Shown here: in pieces, positions 55,701 to 64,000 of the stretch | How the letters are laid out: each line of letters opens with the position of its first letter | How positions within the stretch are numbered: the stretch's first letter is position 1 | Assembly (NCBI GenBank): GCA_029204225.1 | Contig: CM055102.1 | Coordinates: forward strand, 19,590,688 to 19,654,687 | Source of the DNA: Diphasiastrum complanatum | Taxonomy: Eukaryota > Streptophyta > Lycopodiopsida > Lycopodiales > Lycopodiaceae | DNA: 64,000 nt | Reading direction: 5' to 3' | The notes under the pieces: model-generated | Told to the model about the DNA's origin: nothing | What the model saw: the letters and a program-made list of their open reading frames with translations, nothing else | Database searches by the model: none | Translations under genes and position numbers: made by a program

Positions 55701-57115
55701 GAAAGATCAGTCTCGGTACAGAGATCAAAGCTTCCCCATTCAGCAGCCTGTTGAAAAGGTTTACCTCTTCTACATTTACTGTAAATACATAGCCCTAACT
55801 CTTGGGCCCTCAGGCAATGTAAATAGGCGATAAGGAATCATTGTAGCTGGATGATTGCTTAGATATGAGAGTTATGTTGCTTTAGCATAGCTTCGAATTG
55901 CATTCAGCTTAGATACTTCATTATTGTTATTGAGTTACTGTTCTACATTAGATTGCTTTTCAACTCTGCTGTGTTTTGCTCATAATTAAATTGGAAACCT
56001 GTTAATTATCTATCAAATTTTGCTCGTACATATCATATGTGAAATTAATGTGGATATATTTTGTTTGTTTATCACTTGGCTTGTATTTATGAAGAGGATG
56101 TCATGCTTCAATTCAACTATTAGCTTTCACATCAAACATACCTTAATCTAGAATCAAGCTATAGCATTGATGTGTACACAAGAATACTTGTCATATATTG
56201 CTTTGGCAACCTCAATGGAAGATACGTTCAGTTGAGCCCACGATCTAAGCAAGGATTGTTTTTCTAAAATTGGATCATGTAGTTTTGTTTGTTTTCTGTT
56301 TATAAATTTCTTGGTATTTGTTGCTTTTTTGCAGGTTTGACGTCAAAGCATGTGACCAAATCACATGAACATGAGACGGTATTATTTGTTAACAGAGTCT
56401 TCTTCATTTAAAATGTTCTACTTATTTATTTATAGGATCAGGCTACGCAAGTTACTACATTTCGAGGGTGACTCTCTTTGTTCAGTTATTTTGTAGCCGA
56501 AGCCTGAATTTGTAGGCCCTTTATATGATGCAGAGCAAGGCACCTTCAAAGGTTTCCTCTCTCTTTTCTGGAACTCAAGAAAAATGTGTGGTCTGTGAAA
56601 AGACAGTTTACCCCATTGAAAAGGTAGTAGTGCATTGCTTTTCAGGTGTTCAAGTGATTCCTTTGATTATGTTGAAATTACAGGGTGTAGCATTTTCAAA
56701 TGCTTTCAAGGTTTTGTTCTACTTATTCGTCGGGAGATTTTGATCATTTTGATTCTCTCACTAGTTTTACTGCAGAAATGTTAACCGGTTTTCTTGCTAG
56801 TGTGCTTGTTTCAAAGAATTAGATTATTCGTTTTGGGAGTTCCTTTTTTGTAAATTATCAAATTGAGGGTGTACATCATAATATGATGGAATCTGTCCTT
56901 TTATACAGGTAAGTGTTGAGAGCCATTCTTACCACAAACACTGTTTCAAATGTGCCCACGGTGGTTGCGTCATTAGCCCCTCAAATTATCAAGCTCATGA
57001 GGGCAGGCTCTATTGCAGACATCATTACACACAGCTATTTAAGGAGAAGGGAAACTTCAGCAACCTGACAAAAATACCACCACCTGTGAAATCAGGATCC
57101 AAGGCAGAAGTTTAA
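52746..57115 (+). CDS. WLIM1-like: Two-LIM-domain protein, plant WLIM1-like
   Basis: Five exons: 52746-52880, 53051-53150, 56335-56378, 56534-56623 and 56909-57115; 191 residues. The N-terminus [20 protein letters not shown] starts the first LIM domain. Its zinc ligands are C10, C13, H31, C34, C37, C40 and a later CKPHFD pair. The linker ([12 protein letters not shown]) is short. The second LIM opens at [15 protein letters not shown] and ends [14 protein letters not shown], with all eight ligand positions present. Plant LIM proteins of this type bundle actin filaments and can enter the nucleus. Length and exon breaks agree with the family. Intron 2 (53151-56334) begins GC rather than GT. Exon 5 begins with GTAAGT directly after CAG. 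The WLIM1 call rests on the N-terminal wording. Confidence 0.93.
53151..56334 (+). other. Intron 2 of the LIM gene, 3.2 kb, GC-AG
   Basis: The donor reads ACAG|GCAAGC and the acceptor TTTTTTGCAG|GTTTGA. The phase is right for joining Thr-Gly-Leu codons. The interior shows no transposon gene; short frames such as 53852-54082 and 54922-55161 have no recognised content. Confidence 0.75.
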
Positions 57116-57425
57116 ATGCCCATCAGTTGCATTAATAGACAATATTTGAGGTTTCTGAGTGTTTTTTATGTGCATCTCATCAGTAGCAGTGTCTTTATGT
57201 ATTTTGCATGGGCATCCCCAAAGAAAATTTTTGTCTGTTTATCATCAGTTTGGTAAATGCATTTAATGTTCAGAGTGTATACGTAGAGGGATTCATATTA
57301 CTTCAACTGTATACTGCTGCCAACCTTAGGAGATTTGCATGCAGAGACGCCTGTTAATGTATATGGCTTTGTTACTTTCTGGCTGTTTTACTCAGCAGCC
57401 AGAGTCTGAGGAATAATAAATATTT
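57116..57425 (+). other. 3' UTR of the LIM gene (inferred)
   Basis: Non-coding after the TAA at 57113. AATAATAAATATTTT near 57411 is a plausible polyadenylation region. Confidence 0.45.
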
Positions 57426-58890
57426 TGGCTTTGGTTTGTTGCATTAGATATTTAGATTTGTACATTGGACTTTGCATTCATGTGAGCTATGGCACCCAAT
57501 GGTTTGTGGAGATGCATATGAAACCAAACATGAAATGTTGACATAAATGTCGTGACAAAATTAACCACCATATATTTCCTCAAAATCTACAGTGCTTTGG
57601 AAACATTTATTGAAATGGCATGTAATCTTAGTTATAGATTGATGTAAATAATTGAGCTTTTTAAAACATATATTCAAATATCAATTCCCACCACATCTTG
57701 GCAATCTTAACAGCTTTGTTTTGAGAGTCAAAGCTTGGCAAGTGCAGTGGCAACAACACCTGCCATGTATTTGGCAGCATCACATAGAAGCCATTTTTCT
57801 GTATAAAGTGATGGTTTTAAATTACAAAATGTTAGTTTTAGTTAGGCCCTTTTAAGACTCACCTATAGAAAACTTTGAGCCGCTCCAAATGCAAATTCTT
57901 TTTGAAAGTCATTCAATCCTTGGAACTGCATGTGAACATTGCTTGAGAGTTTCTTTGTAATTGAATAGTGCTCAAATCATCATTGGCACCCGTGGTAGGG
58001 AATACTCACAATTGCTTGTTGAGCACCTAGTTGCATGACCTTTGGATTCTTGATGTCCATCCACTTTTTCCATTTGGAAGTAAACCACAAGGGCGGTGAT
58101 TTGGCAATCACAAGGACAATATGTCAATTCCAAATTTCCTTTGAAGGTCGCAGATCATGTTATTGATGTTCTGAATAATACAAAGCTCAATATCTCTACT
58201 AACCAGCTGATGCAAAGTTACAACATATCTATTAGAGATAGGGGGCCACCACGATAATAATTGAAGGAAGAGTCAAGGATGATATGTCATGCAAATACAA
58301 GTTAAAGAGTTCACTTCTTATGATATGCCCAAATTTGTGTGTGATCTAGAATGACATCATATGCGAGCATATAGAACATTGAAGGATTTGAAATTGGGAC
58401 CCATCTCAATTTTTATTCTAGATGAATACTTGACCTTTTCTAATGCTTGTTTATTTATGCTACTCTTTACTACATAGTGATTTTTTGGTTTTCCACTATT
58501 GTTACTCACACTTTGTTAAAAAAGTCATCACTTGGGACATAGTGATGCATGCTCTTAAGAGTCTCTATTAGATGCTCACTTCAACTGCGCCCTCATGCTT
58601 TGGAAGTTGTGTTAAACAAAGATGTAAGTTTGGATCAAGGTTAGATGTTTTTGAATAAAAAATTCATGACGTAAAGTAGGAAAATTTGCAATCTAGTGCA
58701 AGGCTTGGATGCATAAATATTGACATTGGCAATAATTACCAACTTCATTTAGATGTTGTGGAAGAAAATCCCATGACAGTTAGAAGCAAAAGCAAAATAG
58801 CCATGCTCGAACACAACACAAGCAAATGAGAAATTAAGAAGTCACGCTCAACAATGGCAATAAATAGAGAAATTGAAGAAAATCGGCCAT
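57426..58890. other. Intergenic, no gene recognised
   Basis: AT-rich with short frames. A few stretches (for instance + strand near 58150, HVIDVLNNTKLNISTNQLM) look like decayed coding DNA of unknown origin. Confidence 0.4.
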
Positions 58891-58894
58891 TGTA

Positions 58895-59660
58895 CCAAAG
58901 ATGTATATCGCCTTGCAAATACCCCTACGACATGCAGGCAATTTAGATGCCATCTATTTTTTCTTATCCAACTCTTCACTATCTATTATGTCGAAATGGG
59001 TAGGAAAATTGGCAACCATTTGTTCATCTTCTTTGAGACTATCTATCCTAGTAGAATTAGCGTCCTTATCTTCTTCCACATCTCTCTTTATGTTGGTTGT
59101 TTCAACTAGAGCCTCCCTTTGTTCCTCATCCAATTTGCTACCTACGTTGTGAACTCATTGAGTAAATTTTTTCCTTCCTCAATAACCTTTTCTTCTTCAT
59201 GCCTTTACTCACCTATGTCCCAATGTGCTCTTTCCTTACCTGCTTTATATCAAGGTAGTCTAGGTTCTCCAACCATATGCTCAAGACTTGCTTTAAACTA
59301 AGAAAACATTTTCACATTAGGAAATGTTGGATTTAAAAAGAATTGCTTAGATATCTTGGCTTTTTCTATCATTATGTGTGATGTATAACCAACCCAATTG
59401 TAATGCTTCTTCTCTACAAACATGAAAACATAGGTTGCCATCAAGAAGTGATTATGTAGTGGGGTCTTCACTTTTGTAGTAGCATATGGTGTGTCCAAGT
59501 GCGCAATAAACACATGTTTTTGGTTTTTGAAGCTTCTAATTTTTAACTCCACACCAATGGTGTCTCTTAATATAAGGTATCTCTTATGTCCAAGGGTATG
59601 TCCTCCCTTCAAATGGTTACCTTAGATTTTGCCACTCTCATCTATGTTCTCAAAAATCCT
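58895..59660 (-). pseudogene. Unrecognised decayed reading frames, reverse
   Basis: A 104-codon frame (59612-59298) has LKIRSFKNQKHVFIAHLDT and FVEKKHYNWVGYTSHIMIE. Further down, from about 59160 to 58905, another readable stretch is acidic and charged (SKLDEEQREALVETTNIKRD, ADINSTRIDSL-like). Stops separate the two. They may be one old protein. Family unknown; TE origin is likely from the setting. Confidence 0.35.
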
Positions 59661-59934
59661 CTTCCTTCATGAGTCAAAGTCATGCATGCTCATTTTCTAT
59701 GATTTTCAAGGTTTTTGCAATATGCCAATGGAAAACTTTGTGTTTGACTATTCTTCTAGCCCTTTTGTTCCTTGCTCATTTTTTGTACAATTTTACTTTC
59801 TTTAATGTGTTCTCCTTCTTACATTGTTGACTTGTTTGATGATAAGCGGTGTGTAATTTTCTACTCAAGAAATCCATTCATTATTAATAGGCTATGCTCT
59901 ATGTGTATTTTTGTTGCTACAATTCAAGAGACAA

Positions 59935-60100
59935 TTGGTGGATCGACAGTGGGGCTAGCTCCCACGTCTTGTGAAAAGGACTTTTTCTCAACCTTACACT
60001 CTTTCAATCATGCTAAAAAGTTTGTCTTTATTGCAAATGATGAAGAGTGTAGGATAGATGGCGTTGGCACCATCTCTTTGTATCTAGAATCCTAAAAATG
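59935..60100 (+). pseudogene. Ty1/copia protease, frameshifted
   Basis: In one frame near 59937 the active-site motif WIDSGASSHV is intact. After a frameshift the continuation reads KFVFIANDEECRIDGVGTIS, the normal follow-on of copia protease. A stop at 60093 separates it from the next frame. Confidence 0.85.
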
Positions 60101-60101
60101 C

Positions 60102-61178
60102 ATGGATCTAGAAAATGTCCTTTATGTACCATCAATCACCAAGAATATGCTTAGTGTTGGTCTACTCTTAGAAAGTGGTTTGGATGTCCACTTTAAGCAT
60201 GGTGTTTGCTTCATCTTGAAGAATGATGTTTGCATTGCAAAGGGATTTAAACATGGAAGATTGTTTAAGTTGGAAGCTAGTGTTTCTTTTGAAAGAATGA
60301 GCTTGGCAAAGGAGGAGATCACTCAAGAGGAGATCTTGGCAAAGTGTGATCTTGCTTGCATTGAGGAGGAGCATCAAAAGGAGGAAGATCTTGAGGATCA
60401 ACCTCAAAGCATGAGAGTTCCAAGGGAGTCCTCAATGACAATGGTCGAGTCATCAAATTGCATGCAAATTGTCCATTCAAGTGTGCATCTTGCAAGGGTG
60501 GTGAGCATTGGAGAGTCTACTATCTTTGAATACTTTTTGGAAAGTAGTAGTAGACATGAGGTGACTTGTTTCTTACCTTTAAGATTCATGGTGTTTATTA
60601 CTTTGTATGACAAGACAATGAAATGGGATGCTTTGAAATCTACATTTGTTGTTGATAAAGCAATTTCATTGAATAACTATTTTTGTTATAGTTTGAATAG
60701 AGTCATTAAAGATAAAACATCATTTGATTTGGAAAAATTTGTGTCCACATGCTTTGTGCATGATCATTCCAATGTAAGGACCAAAGATTATCCTATTTCA
60801 ATGATAGGAATAATGGTAGTGTTTTGCTCTTCAAGTAGAGATTGTAGAATCTACTTGTTTTCAACCAAAGAATTTGTCAATGGTGGAAATGTGATCTTTC
60901 AAGAGTGGAAGATTTGTAAACTTGAAGAAGCACCTTTGGATAAACACCTTACTCAATTCATTGATGTTTTGGAGTCAATTCAAGTGGAGGATCAAGCTCA
61001 AGACCCGAGGACTCCAAGAAAAATCTTGAGTATCAAGATGGAGCCATCAAGGCTCAATCACATGGATCAAGCAAGGCAAGTTGTCTTTGGCAACATTATT
61101 TATGCACTTAATATTTTAATTGATGTATCTTCAAGTGCACAAAATGCCTTGGAATCCATGGCTTGGCATGATGTTTAG
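60102..61178 (+). CDS. Copia-derived 358-codon frame with integrase core deleted
   Basis: An ATG-started open frame. Residues 1-60 are the pre-integrase segment (LENVLYVPSITKNMLSVG, VHFKHGVCFILKNDVCIAK). About 120-165 resemble the start of integrase (MQIVHSSVHLARVVSIGES, HEVTCFLPL), with Ser where the first catalytic Asp belongs. About 195-280 are the integrase end (TSFDLEKFVSTCFVHDHSN, SMIGIMVVFCSSSRDCRIY, EFVNGGNVIFQE). Residues between, normally carrying the other catalytic acids, are missing in frame. The last 80 residues are an acidic linker and an unassigned tail. RT and RNase H are absent before the LTR at 61386. Known copia proteins are longer; this is a deletion derivative whose frame stayed open. 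Expression unknown. Confidence 0.7.
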   Translation: MDLENVLYVPSITKNMLSVGLLLESGLDVHFKHGVCFILKNDVCIAKGFKHGRLFKLEASVSFERMSLAKEEITQEEILAKCDLACIEEEHQKEEDLEDQPQSMRVPRESSMTMVESSNCMQIVHSSVHLARVVSIGESTIFEYFLESSSRHEVTCFLPLRFMVFITLYDKTMKWDALKSTFVVDKAISLNNYFCYSLNRVIKDKTSFDLEKFVSTCFVHDHSNVRTKDYPISMIGIMVVFCSSSRDCRIYLFSTKEFVNGGNVIFQEWKICKLEEAPLDKHLTQFIDVLESIQVEDQAQDPRTPRKILSIKMEPSRLNHMDQARQVVFGNIIYALNILIDVSSSAQNALESMAWHDV

Positions 61179-61385
61179 TTTTGAAGTGTGCTACATGTAT
61201 ATAGATACATTTATGGAACATCTTGTAAGGGATCCTCTAAGAGGTCGTGAAAGATCCTTCGACATCATTCTCTATTGGAGTCTCAAAAGTTCCTTGTTTG
61301 TAGCTGGATTTTTTAGACACTTCTAAAAGCTTTCATTCATCTATCAAGAGAGTTGTAAATAGATCAAGCTAAATTTGAGGAGGAG
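61179..61385 (+). pseudogene. Copia 3' remnant and polypurine tract
   Basis: Short decayed segment (readable as DFLDTSKSFHSSIKRVVN) ending with the purine tract AAATTTGAGGAGGAGTG (61371-61387) used by copia family 1. Confidence 0.65.
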
Positions 61386-62036
61386 TGTGAAGAATTGCCA
61401 AAAATTCGCAAATCTAGCTTGATCAAAAACCATGTAGTATAGTGTAAATTTTGTACATAAGCGGATTCCACACATGTGAGGCCAAGATACCACATGGAAA
61501 TACACTCCTAATGTAGGTTAGGTCAAGTCCATAGGGTTGGTCATGTCATTTTGGTAATGATTCCTAGTTTATAGGACCTAAATCCTAGATTTAAGGTGAA
61601 AATTTTGACCAACTAGCTATCTACCAAGCATGACTCTAGGAAATAGACTAGGGTTTCACTTTAGGTCAAGGAGACTGAGTTAACTTCATTATTAGATGCT
61701 GGAAATCCACCTAACTTCAAGAAGGAGGTTGGAGCTCATTGGCAATCTCAAGATAGTTCACTATGTACACTGAGTTTTTGTGATCCAAATGAAACCAAAT
61801 CAATTTCTACTTGTTTCTCAGGTTGAAATTCGTGCCACATTCTGTAGTACACACGTGCGGACTCGGATTTCAATGTTGATCAATGCTTTTAATTGTTAAT
61901 GCTTGTTGTTTGTCAAATTGCCAATCTAGATCAACTTTTTTATGTCTAGTTTTTTGATAGATTGTTAAGCAAGCATCCAATCACTCTTGTGGATCTTTTG
62001 AAGATCCATTTATGGTCCTAAAGTACAGTACTTTCA
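61386..62036 (+). repeat. 3' LTR of copia family 1
   Basis: Runs from TGTGAAGAATTGCC to TACTTTCA. It matches 48489-49188 in reverse complement over most of its length and 6322-7007 more loosely. It has CACATGTG at 61471 and CACACGTGCGG near 61851. Sequence after 62036 is unrelated LINE DNA. Confidence 0.88.
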
Positions 62037-62290
62037 CATATTTTTGATCTAATTCTCTCAATTACCCTATTGAAATGATCAATATCGGAAAGGGAATGTC
62101 CGAGAGGGAAACCTAGATATCTGAAGATAGTACCATGTCGAAGTATGTTAAGGCCTAACTCTAGACGCCAATCAGACATAGCATCATGAGAGAGAACAAT
62201 AAGGTCGAATTTTTGAAATTTAACTAAAGAACCGGAGATATTACAGAATCGAGCTATCTCAAGGAGAAGAAGAGATCGCTTGAACATCAC
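62037..62290 (-). pseudogene. LINE (L1-type) reverse transcriptase fragment
   Basis: The minus frame reads LEIARFCNISGSLVKFQKFD, then LGLNILRHGTIFRYLGFPLG and IDHFNRVIERIRSKI. FRYLGFPLG is the conserved block late in plant L1 RT (RYLGxPxG). Only about 80 codons remain. Truncated at both ends by the LTRs next to it. Confidence 0.8.
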
Positions 62291-62707
62291 ATAGATGTCC
62301 TGAACATTATATAGATGTATTAAACATCATGTAGATGTCCAAGAAGTTCTCTAGTAAGCGAGACGACCATATACAGTTCGTGAGAGAGATAGTGCCTCTC
62401 ACGCCAATGCGCTGCGTGGACATGTCACACAGCATCCAAGAAATTCACTGATAATACTATGGATGTTTTGCAGATGACTTTCTTACCTTGAATATTATTG
62501 AATGCCTTATTGTCAAGTTCTTATATGTTCATCAACAACTGTTAATTCTTATTCTGCATATTGGTTTTATCTTGTTAAATGCTAAGCACAATATAAAGTA
62601 ATTAAATAGTCTCCGTCCGTGCTCTAGAGGATTGTAGATCTCTTGTAGCTAGCAGTAGACCGACCAGTATACATAATCGAATTCCATCCGAGCTTCAATT
62701 CTCAACA
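62281..62707 (+). repeat. 5' LTR of a second copia family
   Basis: Ends TTCTCAACA right before a primer binding site. The start near 62280 (TGAACATCACATAGATGTCC) is tentative; it opens with three imperfect 20-22-base repeats (GAACATYAYATAGATGT), at about 62283, 62303 and 62325. Confidence 0.6.
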
Positions 62708-62708
62708 G

Positions 62709-62764
62709 TGGTATCAGAGCATTTGACGTTCTAGATATCAAAATTCTCAATAGTGGTATCAGAG
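62709..62764 (+). other. Duplicated initiator-Met primer binding site
   Basis: TGGTATCAGAGC at 62709-62720 and TGGTATCAGAG at 62754-62764, each preceded by AATTCTCAAYAG, lie 45 bases apart. The first is next to the LTR end and is probably the working site. Confidence 0.85.
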
Positions 62765-62871
62765 TCTCAGGCTCATTTCAGAGAGCTAATATAGATTAAA
62801 GGTTATCAGATCTAGGAGACAAACATTCAGAACAAGAAACCAAAAAATAGACTGAGGAACAATCCACAACA

Positions 62872-64000
62872 ATGGCATCCATAAACAGCATGCAGTCGAA
62901 GATCTGCACAATCCACGACTTTGCCGGGTCCAACTTCCTAGCATGAAAGGTGAAGACCTCTCTCATACTAAAGGGAGAAGAGCTATTTCCCTGGGTAGAT
63001 GGCACCGAAGAGATGCCTACAAGCACCGTCAGAGAGCTACGAGAATGGAGAGAAAAGAACGACAAGGCAGTAGCCTTGTTGTCATCATCCATCAAAGATA
63101 GCCTAATGTTTTTGACCTCGTGACACTCTCTAATGCAAGAGAGATGTGGGATACATTGCTTACCAAATTTCAGACGACATCACACAGCCAGATCATGCTT
63201 CTCGAAGATCAACTAACAAATCTGTGTATGGCAAAGACCTCACCTCCTTTATCAGAAAGATGAAGGATTTGTTCCTTTCGTTACACAACGCCAAAACGAA
63301 GAATGCAGTATTTGCAGAGAAGCAACTCACTTACTTGTTACGAGCTTTACTAAGATCTTTCCAGACAACCCGAACGTTGCTAGCAAAAGATTCAACGATG
63401 ACACTCGAGAAGGCAGTGATCGAGATTCGATAAGAAGTCGAAGCTTGTGAGCACCTTGATCACAAGGACACCTCTGACCATGCTCTCTATAGCAACAAGG
63501 AGAAGCCAAAGAAGCAGTTCAAGCCTAAGAGGGAGTCAGATCAAAAACAGAATCAAGACTAGGAAACAGAAGAAGCTAGCAAAGGCAGATGAAAGAACAA
63601 AAACAAGTCGAAGCAGAATGGCGACAAGAAAGTATGCGTGAGATGCAAACGCGAAAGAGATATTGTCGATTCATGTTGAATAAATCCGAAGATCAAGTGT
63701 ATCCATTGCCACAAGAACATGTAGCCATGGACTGCTATTAGAACTCGAGGAACAAGCAGCCTCAAGGCAAATGAGAGAACAACAATAGTTCATCCAACGT
63801 CGAAGAGCCAGAAAGCTCTAAGATGGGCGAAGATTGTCAACAAAAAGTTGAGGGCGAGGAATGTCATAGAAGATTAAAGAACGAAAGGAAGGAGATGAAT
63901 TAAGTCTGTGGATATGGTAGATGAGTGGCTTTGTGGCAATAACAAAGAGGTATGGGGAAAGGGGGCAGTCTTGCCTACTGCCGCAAAAAACAAAGGAGGA
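62872..64000 (+). pseudogene. Ty1/copia gag, decayed, running off the window
   Basis: An ATG at 62872 opens KICTIHDFAGSNFLA, then a TGA where Trp is usual (62944). Next: LKGEELFPWVDGTEE, EWREKNDKAVALLSSSI, and in shifted frames LSNAREMWDTLLTKF, LLEDQLTNLCMAK and GKDLTSFIRKMKDLFLSL. After 63433 a basic stretch (KPKKQFKPKRESDQKQNQ) leads to a broken zinc knuckle (CVRCKRERDIVDSC, CIHCHKN). At least two frameshifts (near 63110 and 63230) and several stops. The element's pol would lie beyond 64000. Confidence 0.85.

Overview
The window looks like nuclear DNA from a land plant with a large, repeat-rich genome. A seed plant, possibly a gymnosperm, fits best. Evidence: plant-type two-LIM and group A bZIP genes with long introns, many Ty1/copia LTR retrotransposons with plant initiator-Met primer sites, a chromodomain Ty3/gypsy element, a CACTA end, a LINE fragment and long GA/CT microsatellites. 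No bacterial, organellar, CRISPR, rRNA or tRNA signal was seen. The species call is inference.

Only two host genes are convincing, both on the + strand. The first (leader from about 39.55 kb, coding exons 41347-45166) encodes a complete 476-residue ABI5/AREB/ABF-type bZIP transcription factor of abscisic-acid signalling. The second (52746-57115) encodes a 191-residue plant two-LIM protein of the actin-bundling WLIM1 type in five exons; one of its introns is apparently GC-AG.

Layout. 0-4.35 kb: copia integrase remnant cut by a non-autonomous LTR element (element A) with an unrecognised protein and no pol. 4.7-7.7 kb: GA tract, copia RT/RNase H, LTR remnants. 7.7-11.2 kb: reversed chromodomain gypsy pol. 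11.2-13.0 kb: unrecognised ORF and a 79-bp minisatellite. 13.0-19.6 kb: a nested stack, with copia integrase split by an LTR pair whose interior holds gypsy debris, a microsatellite, an endonuclease fragment resembling Helentron C-termini, and another primer site. 19.6-22.6 kb: reversed copia fragments and a perfect hairpin. 22.6-25.8 kb: a decayed unknown ORF and gypsy debris repeated elsewhere in inverted orientation. 25.8-29.7 kb: copia fragments on both strands, one split by a solo LTR. 29.8-31.7 kb: CACTA end inserted in an unrecognised ORF. 31.8-33.4 kb: gypsy RT debris. 34.1-34.9 kb: second locus of the element A protein. 36.5-39.0 kb: copia remnants and a foldback MITE. 39.5-45.5 kb: bZIP gene. 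46.7-49.2 kb: 5' half of a reversed copia element. 50.0-52.3 kb: tandem duplications, a SINE-like unit and a poly-G tract. 52.4-57.4 kb: LIM gene. 58.9-62.3 kb: unrecognised reversed ORFs, a copia element with integrase and RT deletions plus LTR, and LINE RT. 62.3-64.0 kb: copia LTR with a duplicated primer site and a broken gag running off the end.

Most novel-looking points: an unrecognised protein family present at two loci in pol-less elements; a stem-loop with a compensatory base-pair change just before the polypurine tract of two different LTR elements; the endonuclease fragment; repeated CACATGTG palindromes in copia LTRs; and two unusual splice-site arrangements in the LIM gene. Every transposon coding region seen is broken except one 358-codon copia-derived frame. 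All alignments were done by eye.
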